A stretch of DNA of 64,000 bases from Thermoplasmatota archaeon (lineage in GTDB: Archaea; Thermoplasmatota; JAKEGO01): NCBI GenBank assembly GCA_028279595.1, contig JANQNK010000013.1, forward strand, positions 1-64,000. Reading direction: 5' to 3'. The notes beneath the pieces were generated by a model. That model was not told where the DNA came from and did no database searches. It saw only the letters and a list, made by a program, of their open reading frames with translations. This document shows positions 36,678 to 46,656 of the stretch, one piece after another (within the stretch, counting starts at the first letter, position 1; each line of letters opens with the position of its first letter). The translations under genes were made by a program, and so were the position numbers.

Positions 36678-37903
36678 GCCTCGTGTTCGGCGCTCAACTT
36701 CGCGATCTCGATTATCACATCGACCGCCTTCTCCATCGAACTTACCGGAATGAACTCCTTCACGCCGTGGAAGTTGATGCCTCCGGAGAATATATTCGGT
36801 GTCGGGAGTCCCATGTAGCACAGCCTCGAGCCGTCGGTCCCTCCCCTGATGTTGTGGACGTTCGGCTCGATCCCGACGTTCGTGCAGGCCTGCTTCGCGA
36901 TCTCCATCACATGGGGATGCTGATCGAGAACGGATTTCATGTTCTTGTACGAATCCTTGATCTCGAGCTTGACCGAGACCTTCGGATAGGTCTCCTGGAC
37001 CTTGGACCGGATGGCCTTCAGCACGAGTGCTTTCTCGGCCATTCCCTCGTCGGTGAAGTCGCGGATCAGTACCTTGAGGTTGCTGACGTCCACCGACCCG
37101 TCGAAATGGTGCGGGTGGAGGTATCCGTCATAGCCGTCCGTGGTCTCGGGAGCGACGTCCTCGGGAAGGAGCGTGACGAGGTACCCCATTGCCCGCATCG
37201 AGTTGACCATCTTGTCCCGGGCGTAACCGGGATGGACGTTGTATCCTGTAAGTGTAAATATCCCGGTCGCGGCGTTGAAGTTCTCCTCCTCGACCTGGCC
37301 GATCTCCCCGCCGTCGATGGTGTAGGCGAAATCGGCACCGAACTTCTCGACATCGAAGAAAGCGGTCCCTTTCGCGACCTCCTCGTCCGGAGTGAATCCG
37401 ATCCTTATCTTGCCGTGCGGAGTGCCGTCCTCGATCATCCTCTCGACAGCGGTCATTATCTCGGCGACCCCGGACTTGTCGTCCGCACCAAGTAGTGACG
37501 AACCGTTCGACGTGATGATGTCGTGACCGATGTAGTTCTTCAGTTCCGGGTTCTCCTCCGGTGAGATGACCACGTCGCCCTCCGGAAGCTCGATGTTCCC
37601 GCCGTCGTAGTTCTCATGGATGATCGGCGTCGCCTTCCCCTCAGCCTCCGGCGATGTGTCCATATGTGCGATCAATCCCAGCACGGGAGCGTTCTCCATC
37701 CCCACCGTGGCCGGCACCGTGGCCATCACGTAGGCGTGCTCATCGACCTCCGCATCGTCCAGTCCCATCGCCTTGAGTTCGTCGGCCAGCAGCCTGGCCA
37801 GGTCGAACTGCTTCTCCGTCGACGGGACCTGCTCGACATCCTCCTTCGACTGGGTATCTATCTGAACGTATCTCAGGAACTTTTCCGTGACAGATTCTGC
37901 CAT
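36674..37903 (-). CDS. pepT: Peptidase T (tripeptidase, M20B)
   Basis: 409 residues, full length for PepT. Zinc-ligand motifs are visible: LGLIAHMDTSPEA (His and Asp, about 75-87), NGSSLLGADDKSGVA (bridging Asp), GFTPDEEVAKG (Glu pair), AYTIDGGEIG and NIRGGTDGSRLCYMG, with HGVKEFIPVSSMEKA at the end. It should remove the N-terminal residue from tripeptides in the cytoplasm. Leader sequence ATATGATATGG; the gene converges with the flavin-binding protein. Confidence 0.92.
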   Translation of the reverse strand: MAESVTEKFLRYVQIDTQSKEDVEQVPSTEKQFDLARLLADELKAMGLDDAEVDEHAYVMATVPATVGMENAPVLGLIAHMDTSPEAEGKATPIIHENYDGGNIELPEGDVVISPEENPELKNYIGHDIITSNGSSLLGADDKSGVAEIMTAVERMIEDGTPHGKIRIGFTPDEEVAKGTAFFDVEKFGADFAYTIDGGEIGQVEEENFNAATGIFTLTGYNVHPGYARDKMVNSMRAMGYLVTLLPEDVAPETTDGYDGYLHPHHFDGSVDVSNLKVLIRDFTDEGMAEKALVLKAIRSKVQETYPKVSVKLEIKDSYKNMKSVLDQHPHVMEIAKQACTNVGIEPNVHNIRGGTDGSRLCYMGLPTPNIFSGGINFHGVKEFIPVSSMEKAVDVIIEIAKLSAEHEA

Positions 37904-37983
37904 ATCATATCCCCCTTCACCCTGGAATCGAGGTCAAGGATTAATAGGTTGTCCCGTGAATCCGATCCCTGGCGTTGATAAGG

Positions 37984-37990
37984 ATTATAT
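37984..37990 (+). promoter_or_regulatory. TATA box of the 175-residue membrane protein (leaderless)
   Basis: ATTATAT is centred 27 bp before the ATG at 38014. Confidence 0.6.
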
Positions 37991-38013
37991 CTCGATAACG
38001 GATATCCTTGACC

Positions 38014-38541
38014 ATGAGGGACCGATCCAACATGCAAGGGAGGAATCCAGACCCTCCACCACCCGATGATCTAGAAAAGACGATTTTCAAGGAAAAGGCC
38101 AGGTTGTTTAGAACCAACGTGTATGGTATGATATCCTCGGTCTGGTTCTTCATGTCCCTGATCGTCCTCTCGGGCATCTATATCCCTACATCAGGAAATG
38201 CCCTGCGGATCCTTGCCATCCTGGTCCTCATCTCATTACTTCTGACTTTCTCACCGACCCGGTACCCCCATCTCGGGAAGTTCGCCTTGTTGTCCATCGT
38301 TGCGATAACGATCTCGATCCTGGTGTTGCTGGCGACCATCCCGAATAAGAACGATATGAGGGATTACACTAACTTGGCTTTCCATCTGTGCTCGGCACTC
38401 ATCTTCTATATCGTGTTGCTTGTCATGGTACGGAGGAAGGTCCGTACCATATCCAGGATCGATGGCCTACGGCGGATCAAGCGGATACACAGGCGTGGTG
38501 GGAACCGATCGGACGTAAATCCAACGCTGGAGAATCACTAA
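38014..38541 (+). CDS. Small multi-span membrane protein, unknown function
   Basis: 175 residues. A polar, Pro-rich N-terminus (NPDPPPPDD) is followed by four predicted membrane helices (about 38-58, 63-80, 89-108, 120-140) and a strongly basic C-terminus (RRIKRIHRRGG). No family recognised. The ATG is chosen from the TATA spacing; a TTG six bases upstream is also in frame. Confidence 0.6.
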   Translation: MRDRSNMQGRNPDPPPPDDLEKTIFKEKARLFRTNVYGMISSVWFFMSLIVLSGIYIPTSGNALRILAILVLISLLLTFSPTRYPHLGKFALLSIVAITISILVLLATIPNKNDMRDYTNLAFHLCSALIFYIVLLVMVRRKVRTISRIDGLRRIKRIHRRGGNRSDVNPTLENH

Positions 38542-38563
38542 ATACCCTCGATACGATATTGAT

Positions 38564-41500
38564 ATGATGGAAGACGGGGGGAAGTGGCGTTTCTGGATCG
38601 ATCGCGGCGGTACTTTCACTGATGTCGTTGCTGTGGGGCCCAAGGGCAAGGTCGTGGTCAGGAAACTTCTCTCCGAGGACCCTGAAAGGTACGAGGATGC
38701 CGCGATCCAGGGTATCCGCGAGGTTCTCGATGTCGGTCCCGGCAAGGCGGTCCCGGGAAAGGTCATCGACTCGATCAGGATGGGCACGACGGTAGGCACC
38801 AACGCGCTCCTGGAAAGGCGCGGGGAACCCACCGTTCTTGTCATAACGAAGGGATTCGGCGATGCCCTCAGGATCGGATATCAGGACAGGCCGAGGCTGT
38901 TCGACCTCAATATCGTCAAGCCCGAGCCGATATACGAGCGGGTCGTCGAGGCCATGGAACGGGTCGACGCCAGGGGTGGCATGCTCATCCCCCTTGACAA
39001 GGATCCCCTCAGGAGGGACCTCGAAGCGGCGTACAAGGAGGGTTACCGGTCCGTCGCGATCGCCTTCATGCACGGTTACAGGTACACCGACCACGAGGAG
39101 GATGCCGCCTGGATCGCCGCCGACGTGGGATTCACCCAGGTATCGGTCTCGAACGAGGTCAGTCCCTCCATGAGGCTGGTCAGCAGGGCCGGGACGGCCG
39201 TCGCCGACGCTTACACATCTCCGCTGCTCAGGCGGTACGTCGATGGTGTTCGGTCCGGTCTGGCTTCCCGGTCCATCGATCTCAAGTTCATGCAGTCCAA
39301 CGGCGGGCTGACGGACGCGACGTCCTTCAGGGGCAAGGACAGCCTGCTCTCCGGACCGGCAGGAGGAGTGGTCGGTGCGGTCTCTGCCGCCTCACGGACT
39401 GGACTGAAGGATATCATCAGTTTCGACATGGGAGGTACCTCCACCGACGTCGCCCATTACTCCGGTGAGCTGGAAAGGACGACAGAGGTCGAGGTCGGCG
39501 GTGTTGTCCTCCGTGTCCCTATGATGAGAATCAACACCGTGGCCGCGGGCGGCGGTTCCATATTACATTTCGACGGTATGCGCTTCAGGGTCGGTCCGGA
39601 TTCCGCAGGTGCCGATCCCGGACCGGCATGCTACAGGAAGGATGGACCGTTGACGGTCACCGACGCCAATGTCATGCTGGGCAGGATACAGCCGCACCAT
39701 TTCCCGCGGGTGTTCGGGTCCGGTGCCGATCAGCCGATCGACGTCGGGGTGGTGAGGGAACGGTTCGCCGGACTCGCCGATGACGTCTCTCGTGCTGCCG
39801 GCAGGGACGTATCCCCCGAGGAGGTCGCCGAGGGATTCCTCGAGGTGGCCGTCCAGAACATGGCGAGGGCGATCCTCAAGATATCGGTCCAGAGGGGTCA
39901 TGACATCGAGGGACATTCCCTAATCTGCTTCGGCGGTGCGGGTGGTCAGCACGCCTGCCGCGTCGCCGACGCGATCGGCGTCTCCCGGGTCGTGGTCCAT
40001 CCCCTCGCTGGTGTACTGTCCGCCTACGGCATCGGGCTTGCCGACGTGAGGGACATACGCGAGTCTCCGATCGAAGCAAAGCTCGACGGAGCAACGGTCA
40101 AACGATGCATATCCGAGCTCGACAGGCTTTCAGCGGAGGGTGCCAGAACACTGCGCGAGCAGGGGATGTCAGAAAGGGAAGTAAAGGTCCTCCGACGGGT
40201 CAATGTCAGGTACGTCGGTACCGACACGCCACTCGCCGTGAAGGCGGAGACCGTGGAAGGTATCAGGGTCGGATTCGTCTCCAAACACAGGTCGCTCTTC
40301 GGATTCGTGATGGACAGACCCTTGGTCGTATCCTCCGTGGTCGCGGAGACCATCGGCTCCACGGATCCTCCCGAGGTCAAAAGATGGACCCGTACCGGAC
40401 TGGATGCGCTCCCTGAGCACGTCCGGATGCACGTGAACGGTTCCACCGTCGAGGTGCCTCTCTACCTGAGGGAAGGTCTCTCTCCAGGCTACAACATCAG
40501 CGGTCCCGCGATCGTGGTCGAGGAGACCGGGACCAACATTATCGAACCCGGATGGACCGCATCCATCGATGAGATGGGCAACCTCGTACTGGAAAGGGCT
40601 GGAGCTGTTATCAGCGAAGCGTCCCCCACCGACCTTTCATTTCCGGACCCCGTCCGCCTGGAGGTCTTCAACAATCTCTTCATGTCCGTCGCGGAGCAGA
40701 TGGGCGAGACCCTGAGGAGGACGGCATACTCCGTGAACATCAAGGAGCGTCTGGACTTCTCCTGCGCAGTCTTCGACGATCAGGGCAGGCTGGTCGCGAA
40801 CGCTCCGCACATTCCCGTCCACCTAGGTTCGATGGGCGAATGCGTCAGGTCCCTCGTGGACAAGGTCGGGACGCCTGGACGTGGAGAGGTGTATCTCGTC
40901 AATTCACCGTACGGAGGCGGCACCCATCTGCCTGATATCACGATCATATCACCTGTGTACCTCGCCGGTTCCGATACTCCGAGCTTCTACGTCGCATCAC
41001 GTGGCCATCACGCCGACGTGGGCGGCATCACCCCGGGTTCGATGCCTCCAGGCGGCAGGACCCTGGACGAGGAGGGCGTCCACACCGACGGTCTTCTGGT
41101 AGTAAGGGACGGAGCGTTCCTCGAGGACGCCCTGAGGGCGTGGCTCGGCTCCGGACCCCATCCCGCGAGGTCTCCCGACACGAACATCGCCGACATCCAG
41201 GCCCAGATCGCAGCGGTCGAGCGGGGCTCGGCAGCGTTGAGGGCTTTGGTGGAGAGATACTCTCAGGAGACCGTCACCGCATACATGTCATTCGTCAGGG
41301 ACAACGCGGCGGAATCCGTCAGGAGGACCCTCGCGACGCTCCCCGGCGGGACCGCGACCATTGAGATGGACGACGGGAGCGATATCGTCGTGAACGTGTC
41401 CGTGAACCGTCAGATACGGACGGCAAGGATCGATTTCACTGGTACCTCGCCCCGGCGCGAGGACAACTTCAACGCGCCTCTTCCTGTGACCACCGCTTGC

Positions 41501-42169
41501 GTGCTGTATGTCCTCAGGACGCTGGTCGACGACGAGATCCCACTCAATGCAGGCTGCCTCGAACCGATCGAGCTCATCGTCCCTGAGGGCTCGATGCTCA
41601 ATCCCGCACCTCCGGCAGCGGTCGCGGCCGGGAACGTCGAGACCTCCCAGCACATCGTCGATGCCCTCCTCAGGGCGGTCGGTGCCCAGGCCGGGTCGCA
41701 CGGCACCATGAACAACCTGGCCTTCGGAAACGACGAGCACCAGTACTACGAGACCATCTGCGGCGGGACGGGCGCAGGACCCTCCTTCGATGGCGCGGAC
41801 GCGGTCCACTCCCACATGACCAACACGAGGATAACGGACCCCGAGGTGATCGAGTGGCGTCACCCGGTCATGGTAGAGGAGTTCTCTGTCAGGGAGGACA
41901 GCGGCGGCATGGGCAAGTTCAAGGGTGGGAACGGTGCTGTCCGGCGGATCAGAGCCCTTGAGCCGATGACGGCAACGATAGTCTCAAGCCACCGAGAGGT
42001 CGCGCCGGACGGACTCGAGGGCGGACCGGATGGTTCGAGGGGTCTGAACTACATACTGCGTGAGAACGGGAAGACTGTGGCCCTCAAGGGATGTGACATG
42101 GCCGAGATGGAGCCCGGTGACACCCTCGTGATCGAGACGCCCGGCGGCGGCGGATTCGGAAAGCCCTGA
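38564..42169 (+). CDS. 5-oxoprolinase / hydantoinase A-B fusion
   Basis: 1201 residues. The first ~690 form a HyuA-type actin-like ATPase half: IDRGGTFTDVVAV (phosphate loop, 10-22), MGTTVGTNALLERRG, FDMGGTSTDVAHYSG, GPDSAGADPGPACYR and CFGGAGGQHACRVAD. From about 695 a HyuB half begins (DPVRLEVFNNLFMSVAEQMG split), with RLDFSCAVFD, GRLVANAPHIPVHLGSMG, SRGHHADVGGITPGSMPP and ETPGGGGFGKP at the C-terminus. The single-chain A-B order is that of ATP-dependent 5-oxoprolinase (5-oxoproline to glutamate), though related hydantoinases and acetone/acetophenone carboxylases share the fold. TATA-like CACTAAATA precedes at 38536-38544. Confidence 0.85.
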   Translation: MMEDGGKWRFWIDRGGTFTDVVAVGPKGKVVVRKLLSEDPERYEDAAIQGIREVLDVGPGKAVPGKVIDSIRMGTTVGTNALLERRGEPTVLVITKGFGDALRIGYQDRPRLFDLNIVKPEPIYERVVEAMERVDARGGMLIPLDKDPLRRDLEAAYKEGYRSVAIAFMHGYRYTDHEEDAAWIAADVGFTQVSVSNEVSPSMRLVSRAGTAVADAYTSPLLRRYVDGVRSGLASRSIDLKFMQSNGGLTDATSFRGKDSLLSGPAGGVVGAVSAASRTGLKDIISFDMGGTSTDVAHYSGELERTTEVEVGGVVLRVPMMRINTVAAGGGSILHFDGMRFRVGPDSAGADPGPACYRKDGPLTVTDANVMLGRIQPHHFPRVFGSGADQPIDVGVVRERFAGLADDVSRAAGRDVSPEEVAEGFLEVAVQNMARAILKISVQRGHDIEGHSLICFGGAGGQHACRVADAIGVSRVVVHPLAGVLSAYGIGLADVRDIRESPIEAKLDGATVKRCISELDRLSAEGARTLREQGMSEREVKVLRRVNVRYVGTDTPLAVKAETVEGIRVGFVSKHRSLFGFVMDRPLVVSSVVAETIGSTDPPEVKRWTRTGLDALPEHVRMHVNGSTVEVPLYLREGLSPGYNISGPAIVVEETGTNIIEPGWTASIDEMGNLVLERAGAVISEASPTDLSFPDPVRLEVFNNLFMSVAEQMGETLRRTAYSVNIKERLDFSCAVFDDQGRLVANAPHIPVHLGSMGECVRSLVDKVGTPGRGEVYLVNSPYGGGTHLPDITIISPVYLAGSDTPSFYVASRGHHADVGGITPGSMPPGGRTLDEEGVHTDGLLVVRDGAFLEDALRAWLGSGPHPARSPDTNIADIQAQIAAVERGSAALRALVERYSQETVTAYMSFVRDNAAESVRRTLATLPGGTATIEMDDGSDIVVNVSVNRQIRTARIDFTGTSPRREDNFNAPLPVTTACVLYVLRTLVDDEIPLNAGCLEPIELIVPEGSMLNPAPPAAVAAGNVETSQHIVDALLRAVGAQAGSHGTMNNLAFGNDEHQYYETICGGTGAGPSFDGADAVHSHMTNTRITDPEVIEWRHPVMVEEFSVREDSGGMGKFKGGNGAVRRIRALEPMTATIVSSHREVAPDGLEGGPDGSRGLNYILRENGKTVALKGCDMAEMEPGDTLVIETPGGGGFGKP

Positions 42170-42191
42170 TGTTGGCTAAACCGTTATCAAC

Positions 42192-43931
42192 GTGATTGTC
42201 ATACACGACCTGTCAGGGGGCATACATCTGACGGTTCAAGGTATCCACGAGCACGATGTTGTGATAGTAGGTGCGGGACTCGCCGGACTCAGGGCGGCTG
42301 TCGAGGCCACCCGGGCCGGAAAGGACGTTGCCGTGATCTCCAAGGTCCATCCTCTGCGCTCCCACTCCGTCGCGGCCCAGGGCGGTATCAACGCGGCCCT
42401 GGGCAACGCTCCCGACGCCGGGGACGATCGCTGGGAGGACCATGCGTTCGACACCGTCAAGGGGTCGGACTATCTTGCAGACCAGGACGCGGTCGACATA
42501 CTGACCAGCAGGGCTCCAGAAGCGGTATACGAGATGGAGCACATGGGCACCGTCTTCTCCAGGTTCGAGGACGGGAGGATCGCCCAGCGCCCCTTCGGCG
42601 GCGCCGGTTTCCCGCGGACCTGCTACGCGGCTGACCGGACTGGCCACAACCTTCTCCACACGCTGTTCGAGCAGGCGATGGGGACCAATGGGACGTTCTA
42701 CGACGAGTTCTTCGTGACGTCACTGGTGGTCGAGGAAGGCAGGTGCGTCGGTTGCGTGGCCATGGACATCGCCACAGGTGGGCTCCAAGGTTTCTCTGCC
42801 GGAGCGGTGCTGCTTGCGACGGGCGGATACGGCCGTATCTTCAACCGGTCAACGAACGCTCTCATCAACCAGGGTGACGGTGCAGCGCTGGCCCTCGGGG
42901 CCGGAGCGCCGCTGAAGGACATGGAGTTCGTCCAGTTCCACCCGACGACCCTGTATGGAACGAACATCCTGATCACCGAGGGGGCCAGGGGAGAGGGCGG
43001 CCAGCTCTTCAACAGCGAGGGCGAGCGGTTCATGGTCAAATACGCACCGAAGGCAAAGGACCTCGCTCCCAGGGACATCGTCGCCAGGTCGATACAGACC
43101 GAGGTCGACGAGGGCCGGGGATTCGAGGGGGAGTACGTCCACCTCGACCTGACCCATCTTGGGGCAGAGAGGATAAAGGAACGCCTGCCGGGCATCAGAC
43201 AGATATCCATGGACTTCGCAGGCGTCGATCCGGTTGAAGCCCCGATGCCTGTCCAGCCGGGACAGCACTATTCCATGGGCGGGATCTCGGTGGACAACGA
43301 GTGTGCGACGCCCATTCCAGGATTGTACGCGGCCGGCGAGGCCGCCTGCGTGAGCGTGCACGGAGCGAACAGGCTCGGAGGCAACTCCCTCCTCGAGGCC
43401 GTGGTCTTCGGAAAGGTGGCCGGAACGACCCTCGGAAGGGACGGAGGCCCAGGGCTGGCACCTGACGCGGTCGGGGCTGCCGTCTCATCGGAGTCCGAGA
43501 GGATCGCGTCCTTCCTCGGTCGTGATACCGACACGAGCATGTCAGGGATCCGCGAGGAGCTGAAGAGGACGATGTTCGACGGTTTCGGTGTGTACAGGAC
43601 CGCCGAGCCGATGGATGCCGGTCTCAAGAAGGTGCGGGAATTGCGGGTACAGTGTTCTTCCGCCTCCATCACGGCAAAGGCCGGTCCGTTCAACCAGGCG
43701 CTCATCCGGGGGCTCGAGCTCGAGTTCATGCTGCTAGTCGCCGAGGCGGTCGCGATGGGTGCGGTCGAGAGGAGGGAGAGCCGCGGTTCCCACTCGCGGA
43801 AGGACTTCCCTGACCGCGATGACGAGAAATTCCTCCATCATACCATGGTCAGGATGGCAGACGGCGGACTCCAACTGTATACTGAACAGGTCCGGCTTGG
43901 CCGGTTCGAGGTAAAGGAGCGTGTGTACTGA
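42192..43931 (+). CDS. sdhA: Succinate dehydrogenase/fumarate reductase flavoprotein subunit
   Basis: 579 residues from GTG. FAD-binding [19 protein letters not shown] (about 21-39); the covalent-flavin His in [15 protein letters not shown] (about 55-69); EFVQFHPT; the active-site region [18 protein letters not shown] (about 391-408). Catalyses fumarate/succinate interconversion with the FeS subunit that follows with a one-base overlap (TGATG). Start is uncertain: the GTG has no SD site, while CTG at 42228 is 7 nt after AGGGGG and gives a 567-residue protein with the usual short N-terminus. No SdhC/D anchors follow. Confidence 0.9.
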   Translation: MIVIHDLSGGIHLTVQGIHEHDVVIVGAGLAGLRAAVEATRAGKDVAVISKVHPLRSHSVAAQGGINAALGNAPDAGDDRWEDHAFDTVKGSDYLADQDAVDILTSRAPEAVYEMEHMGTVFSRFEDGRIAQRPFGGAGFPRTCYAADRTGHNLLHTLFEQAMGTNGTFYDEFFVTSLVVEEGRCVGCVAMDIATGGLQGFSAGAVLLATGGYGRIFNRSTNALINQGDGAALALGAGAPLKDMEFVQFHPTTLYGTNILITEGARGEGGQLFNSEGERFMVKYAPKAKDLAPRDIVARSIQTEVDEGRGFEGEYVHLDLTHLGAERIKERLPGIRQISMDFAGVDPVEAPMPVQPGQHYSMGGISVDNECATPIPGLYAAGEAACVSVHGANRLGGNSLLEAVVFGKVAGTTLGRDGGPGLAPDAVGAAVSSESERIASFLGRDTDTSMSGIREELKRTMFDGFGVYRTAEPMDAGLKKVRELRVQCSSASITAKAGPFNQALIRGLELEFMLLVAEAVAMGAVERRESRGSHSRKDFPDRDDEKFLHHTMVRMADGGLQLYTEQVRLGRFEVKERVY

Positions 43932-44710
43932 TGAGGCTCATCGTCAAGAGGTTCGACCCGGAGACCGGTATCGAGAGCTTCAACATCTTCGAGGTCGAGC
44001 AGAGGCCTGGCATGACCGTGCTCGACGCCCTCTTCGTCGTCCAGGACACGATGGACGACACGCTTTCGTTCAGGTATTCCTGCCGCGGAGCGGTATGCGG
44101 CTCCTGCGCGATGCTCATCGACAAGGTACCGAGGCTCGCGTGCCGGACCCAGATAGCAGACCTGCTCAGCGGTGAGGACGGACCGGAATTGAAGCACTAT
44201 CCGGCACTCGATCCGATCGTTCCGCTGAACAGGGCCGAGGAGATACTCATCGAGCCTCTGCCGCATCTTCCCGTCATCAAGGACCTCGTTGTTGACATGG
44301 AGGACTTCTATCGGAAGTACCGTTCGCTGCAGCCATTGTTCAGGCCGGAGGGCGAAGGGCCAGAGAAGGAGAGGCTCATGGACCCGTCGGACGTCACGAA
44401 GCTCGAGATGTTCACTAACTGCATCCTGTGCGCATCATGCTACGGTTCATGTCCGGTGGATGCCGAGGACCCCGAATACCTCGGGCCCGCGGCACTGGCG
44501 AAACTGTACCGATACCACATCGATCCCCGCGAGGGGGACGACATCTCGCGATTGCTGCTCGCACACTCTCCCGAGGGATGGTGGGCCTGCGACTTCCACG
44601 GCAACTGCCGGACCGTGTGTCCCAAGGGAGTTCCGCCGATCTTCGCTATTGGAAAGGCGAAGAAGGAGCTGGAATCTTCGGGATTCAGGGACCCGTCCGG
44701 AGGGCGCTGA
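43931..44710 (+). CDS. sdhB: Succinate dehydrogenase/fumarate reductase iron-sulfur subunit
   Basis: 259 residues. [2Fe-2S] ligands C51, C56, C59, C71 (CRGAVCGSCAMLIDK); C164, C167, C170, C174 (CILCASCYGSCP) and C220, C226, C230 (CDFHGNCRTVCPKG) hold the two remaining clusters. It carries electrons between the flavoprotein and a partner. No membrane-anchor gene is next to it, and the C_GCAxxG_C_C gene starts one base after its stop. Confidence 0.9.
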   Translation: MRLIVKRFDPETGIESFNIFEVEQRPGMTVLDALFVVQDTMDDTLSFRYSCRGAVCGSCAMLIDKVPRLACRTQIADLLSGEDGPELKHYPALDPIVPLNRAEEILIEPLPHLPVIKDLVVDMEDFYRKYRSLQPLFRPEGEGPEKERLMDPSDVTKLEMFTNCILCASCYGSCPVDAEDPEYLGPAALAKLYRYHIDPREGDDISRLLLAHSPEGWWACDFHGNCRTVCPKGVPPIFAIGKAKKELESSGFRDPSGGR

Positions 44711-44711
44711 C

Positions 44712-45203
44712 ATGAAGACGAAGGCCGAGAGGGCATATGACATCGGATACAGGTACGAGGCTGAGTACAGCTCCTGCTCCCAGTGCGTCCTCGCGGCAGT
44801 GAACGACGTCATCGGCGGTATCGACGACGAGGTCTTCAGGGCGAGCCACAGCCTCTCGGGGGGCGCAGCCTTCAGTACAAAGGGGACCTGCGGTTCCCTT
44901 TCCGGCGGTATCATGGCCATCGGTACCCGCTACGGGCGAAAGCGAGATGAGTTCGAGACCGTCAGGGATGTCCCGGCCCACGACCTGTCCAAGAGGTTGT
45001 ACGACCGTTTCATCGAGGAGTACGGGAGCCCGATATGCAGTTGCGTCCACGAACGTATCTTCGGCCGCACGTTCGACTTCTGGGACGACGAGGAGACCCA
45101 ACTGTTCCTTGACATGGGCGGGCATGAAGACAAGTGTCCAGCAGTGGTGGCGAACGTGGCCAAATGGACCGTCGAGATACTCGAGGAGACCGATACCACT
45201 TAA
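44712..45203 (+). CDS. C_GCAxxG_C_C-family putative redox protein
   Basis: 163 residues. Cys pattern CSQCVLAAVND (about 22-32), STKGTCGSLSGGIMAIG (about 56-72), SPICSCVHE (about 106-114) and EDKCPAV (about 141-147) matches the C_GCAxxG_C_C family, thought to be redox-active and often near oxidoreductases. The ATG one base after the sdhB stop indicates co-translation with sdhAB. Function in the complex is inference. Confidence 0.7.
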   Translation: MKTKAERAYDIGYRYEAEYSSCSQCVLAAVNDVIGGIDDEVFRASHSLSGGAAFSTKGTCGSLSGGIMAIGTRYGRKRDEFETVRDVPAHDLSKRLYDRFIEEYGSPICSCVHERIFGRTFDFWDDEETQLFLDMGGHEDKCPAVVANVAKWTVEILEETDTT

Positions 45204-45270
45204 GTAGAGCCAAGCCATCATCCGTCCGGACGCTACTGGATGAGCGCGTTCTTGCAGGTGATCCGAACTG

Positions 45271-46191
45271 ATGGACTTCCCCCTGGGCGAATCGGCCGCA
45301 CTGACGACGGCCATACTCTGGACCGCATGCTCCATCTTCTTCGCCTCGGCAGGAAGGAGGATAGGTGCACTGAGCCTGAACGCATGGCGCATTCTCATGG
45401 CCGTTTGTTTCCTGGGGACCGCACACATCCTTCTCTTCGGAACGATCGTTCCCGCCGCCAATCAGGAACAGTACGGCTGGATGGCTCTGAGCGGGATCAT
45501 CGGACTGGCGATAGGGGATTTCGGTTATTTCGGATGCCTCGTCTGCATGGGTCCGCGGCGCGGTGTCCTGTTGATGTCGATGCATCCCATCTTCACGGCC
45601 ATACTCGCCTGGATATGGCTTCACGAGTACCTATCCCAGTGGACCGTCATCGGGATAGCCATGGTCCTAACTGGTGTGATCATAGCCATCCTGGAGCAAG
45701 GCCACGTCCACGACGAGCCGATCACGCGTGAAAGGTTGATGCTCGGAGGCTTCTTCGGTCTGGTAGGTTCAGCGGGCCAGGGCATCGGGATCGTTGTTGC
45801 GAAGTACGGGATGGTCGAGGCGGCAAGTCCGGGCGCGGACTCCCTGGACCCACTCTCTGCGACCCTGATCAGGATGGTCGCCGCTTGCATATTCGTCTGG
45901 CTGGCAGTGTTGGTGACGAAGAACCTGGCCTCCGTGCTCAAGGCACGCAAGGACATCTATGCCATGAAGCGTACCTTCGCCGGAGCCCTTAGTGGACCAT
46001 TCCTCGGCGTCTGGATGTCGATGATCGCTGTTACGTACGCCCTCGCCGGGGTCGCAGCCACACTGATGTCCCTCATGCCGATACTGATAATACCCGTGGT
46101 TTACGTCCTCTACAAGGAGAAGACCTCGATGCGTGGTATAATGGGAGCCGTTATCGCCTTCATCGGAGTGGCCGTCCTTTTCCTGATGTGA
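45271..46191 (+). CDS. EamA/DMT-family transporter
   Basis: 306 residues with about ten predicted membrane helices in two EamA halves (about 5-145 and 150-303). The AILWTACSIFFASAGRRIG start and the MSMHPIFTAILAWIWLHEYLSQW and LMSLMPILIIPVVYVLYKEK segments are typical drug/metabolite-transporter helices. CAGGTGATCC lies 6 nt upstream of the ATG. Substrate unknown. Confidence 0.8.
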   Translation: MDFPLGESAALTTAILWTACSIFFASAGRRIGALSLNAWRILMAVCFLGTAHILLFGTIVPAANQEQYGWMALSGIIGLAIGDFGYFGCLVCMGPRRGVLLMSMHPIFTAILAWIWLHEYLSQWTVIGIAMVLTGVIIAILEQGHVHDEPITRERLMLGGFFGLVGSAGQGIGIVVAKYGMVEAASPGADSLDPLSATLIRMVAACIFVWLAVLVTKNLASVLKARKDIYAMKRTFAGALSGPFLGVWMSMIAVTYALAGVAATLMSLMPILIIPVVYVLYKEKTSMRGIMGAVIAFIGVAVLFLM

Positions 46192-46263
46192 AGTTCACTT
46201 TCATTCCTCTCTCGGGATAACATAGTTAAATCATAAACGAATGAAATATCGGAGGTGCAGAGA

Positions 46264-46623
46264 ATGCCAAGAATCACGCATTTTGAGATAAGCGCAGACG
46301 ACCCCGAGGGCCTGACGAAGTTCTACGAGGAGACCTTCGGGTGGAAGTTCGAGAAGTGGGACGGCCCCATGCCCTACTGGATGATCCGGACGGGGGAGGG
46401 AGCTGGCATCGACGGTGGCCTGTCGCAAAGACAGCCAGAGACCATGGACATCAACACCATGGACGTTGACGACCTCGACGCCTACGTGGATATGGTCCAA
46501 TCGAACGGCGGGAAGATAATAATGCCCAAGATGGCCATCCCCGGGATCGGATGGTGGGCCATCTTCGAGGACACCGAGGGCAATAAGCTCGGCATGATGC
46601 AGGAAGATCCGAACGCCCAGTGA
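46264..46623 (+). CDS. Glyoxalase/VOC-family protein
   Basis: 119 residues: ITHFEISADDPEGLTKFYEETFGWKFE split over the first beta-alpha unit (about 4-30), a SQRQ region, the second unit DDLDAYVDMVQSNGGKI, and GWWAIFEDTEGNKLGMMQ at the end, the usual VOC pattern with a His near the N-terminus and a Glu-containing end strand. Enzyme activity unknown. GGAGGTG at 46251-46257 fixes the ATG. Confidence 0.8.
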   Translation: MPRITHFEISADDPEGLTKFYEETFGWKFEKWDGPMPYWMIRTGEGAGIDGGLSQRQPETMDINTMDVDDLDAYVDMVQSNGGKIIMPKMAIPGIGWWAIFEDTEGNKLGMMQEDPNAQ

Positions 46624-46656
46624 GCGTATACACTATCTGTTGGTCAGTGACTAGCA

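Noticed and set aside
44289..44711. Upstream extension of the C_GCAxxG_C_C gene
   Set aside because: The extra residues are Arg/Ser-rich shadow sequence over sdhB; the ATG at 44712 is directly after the sdhB stop.
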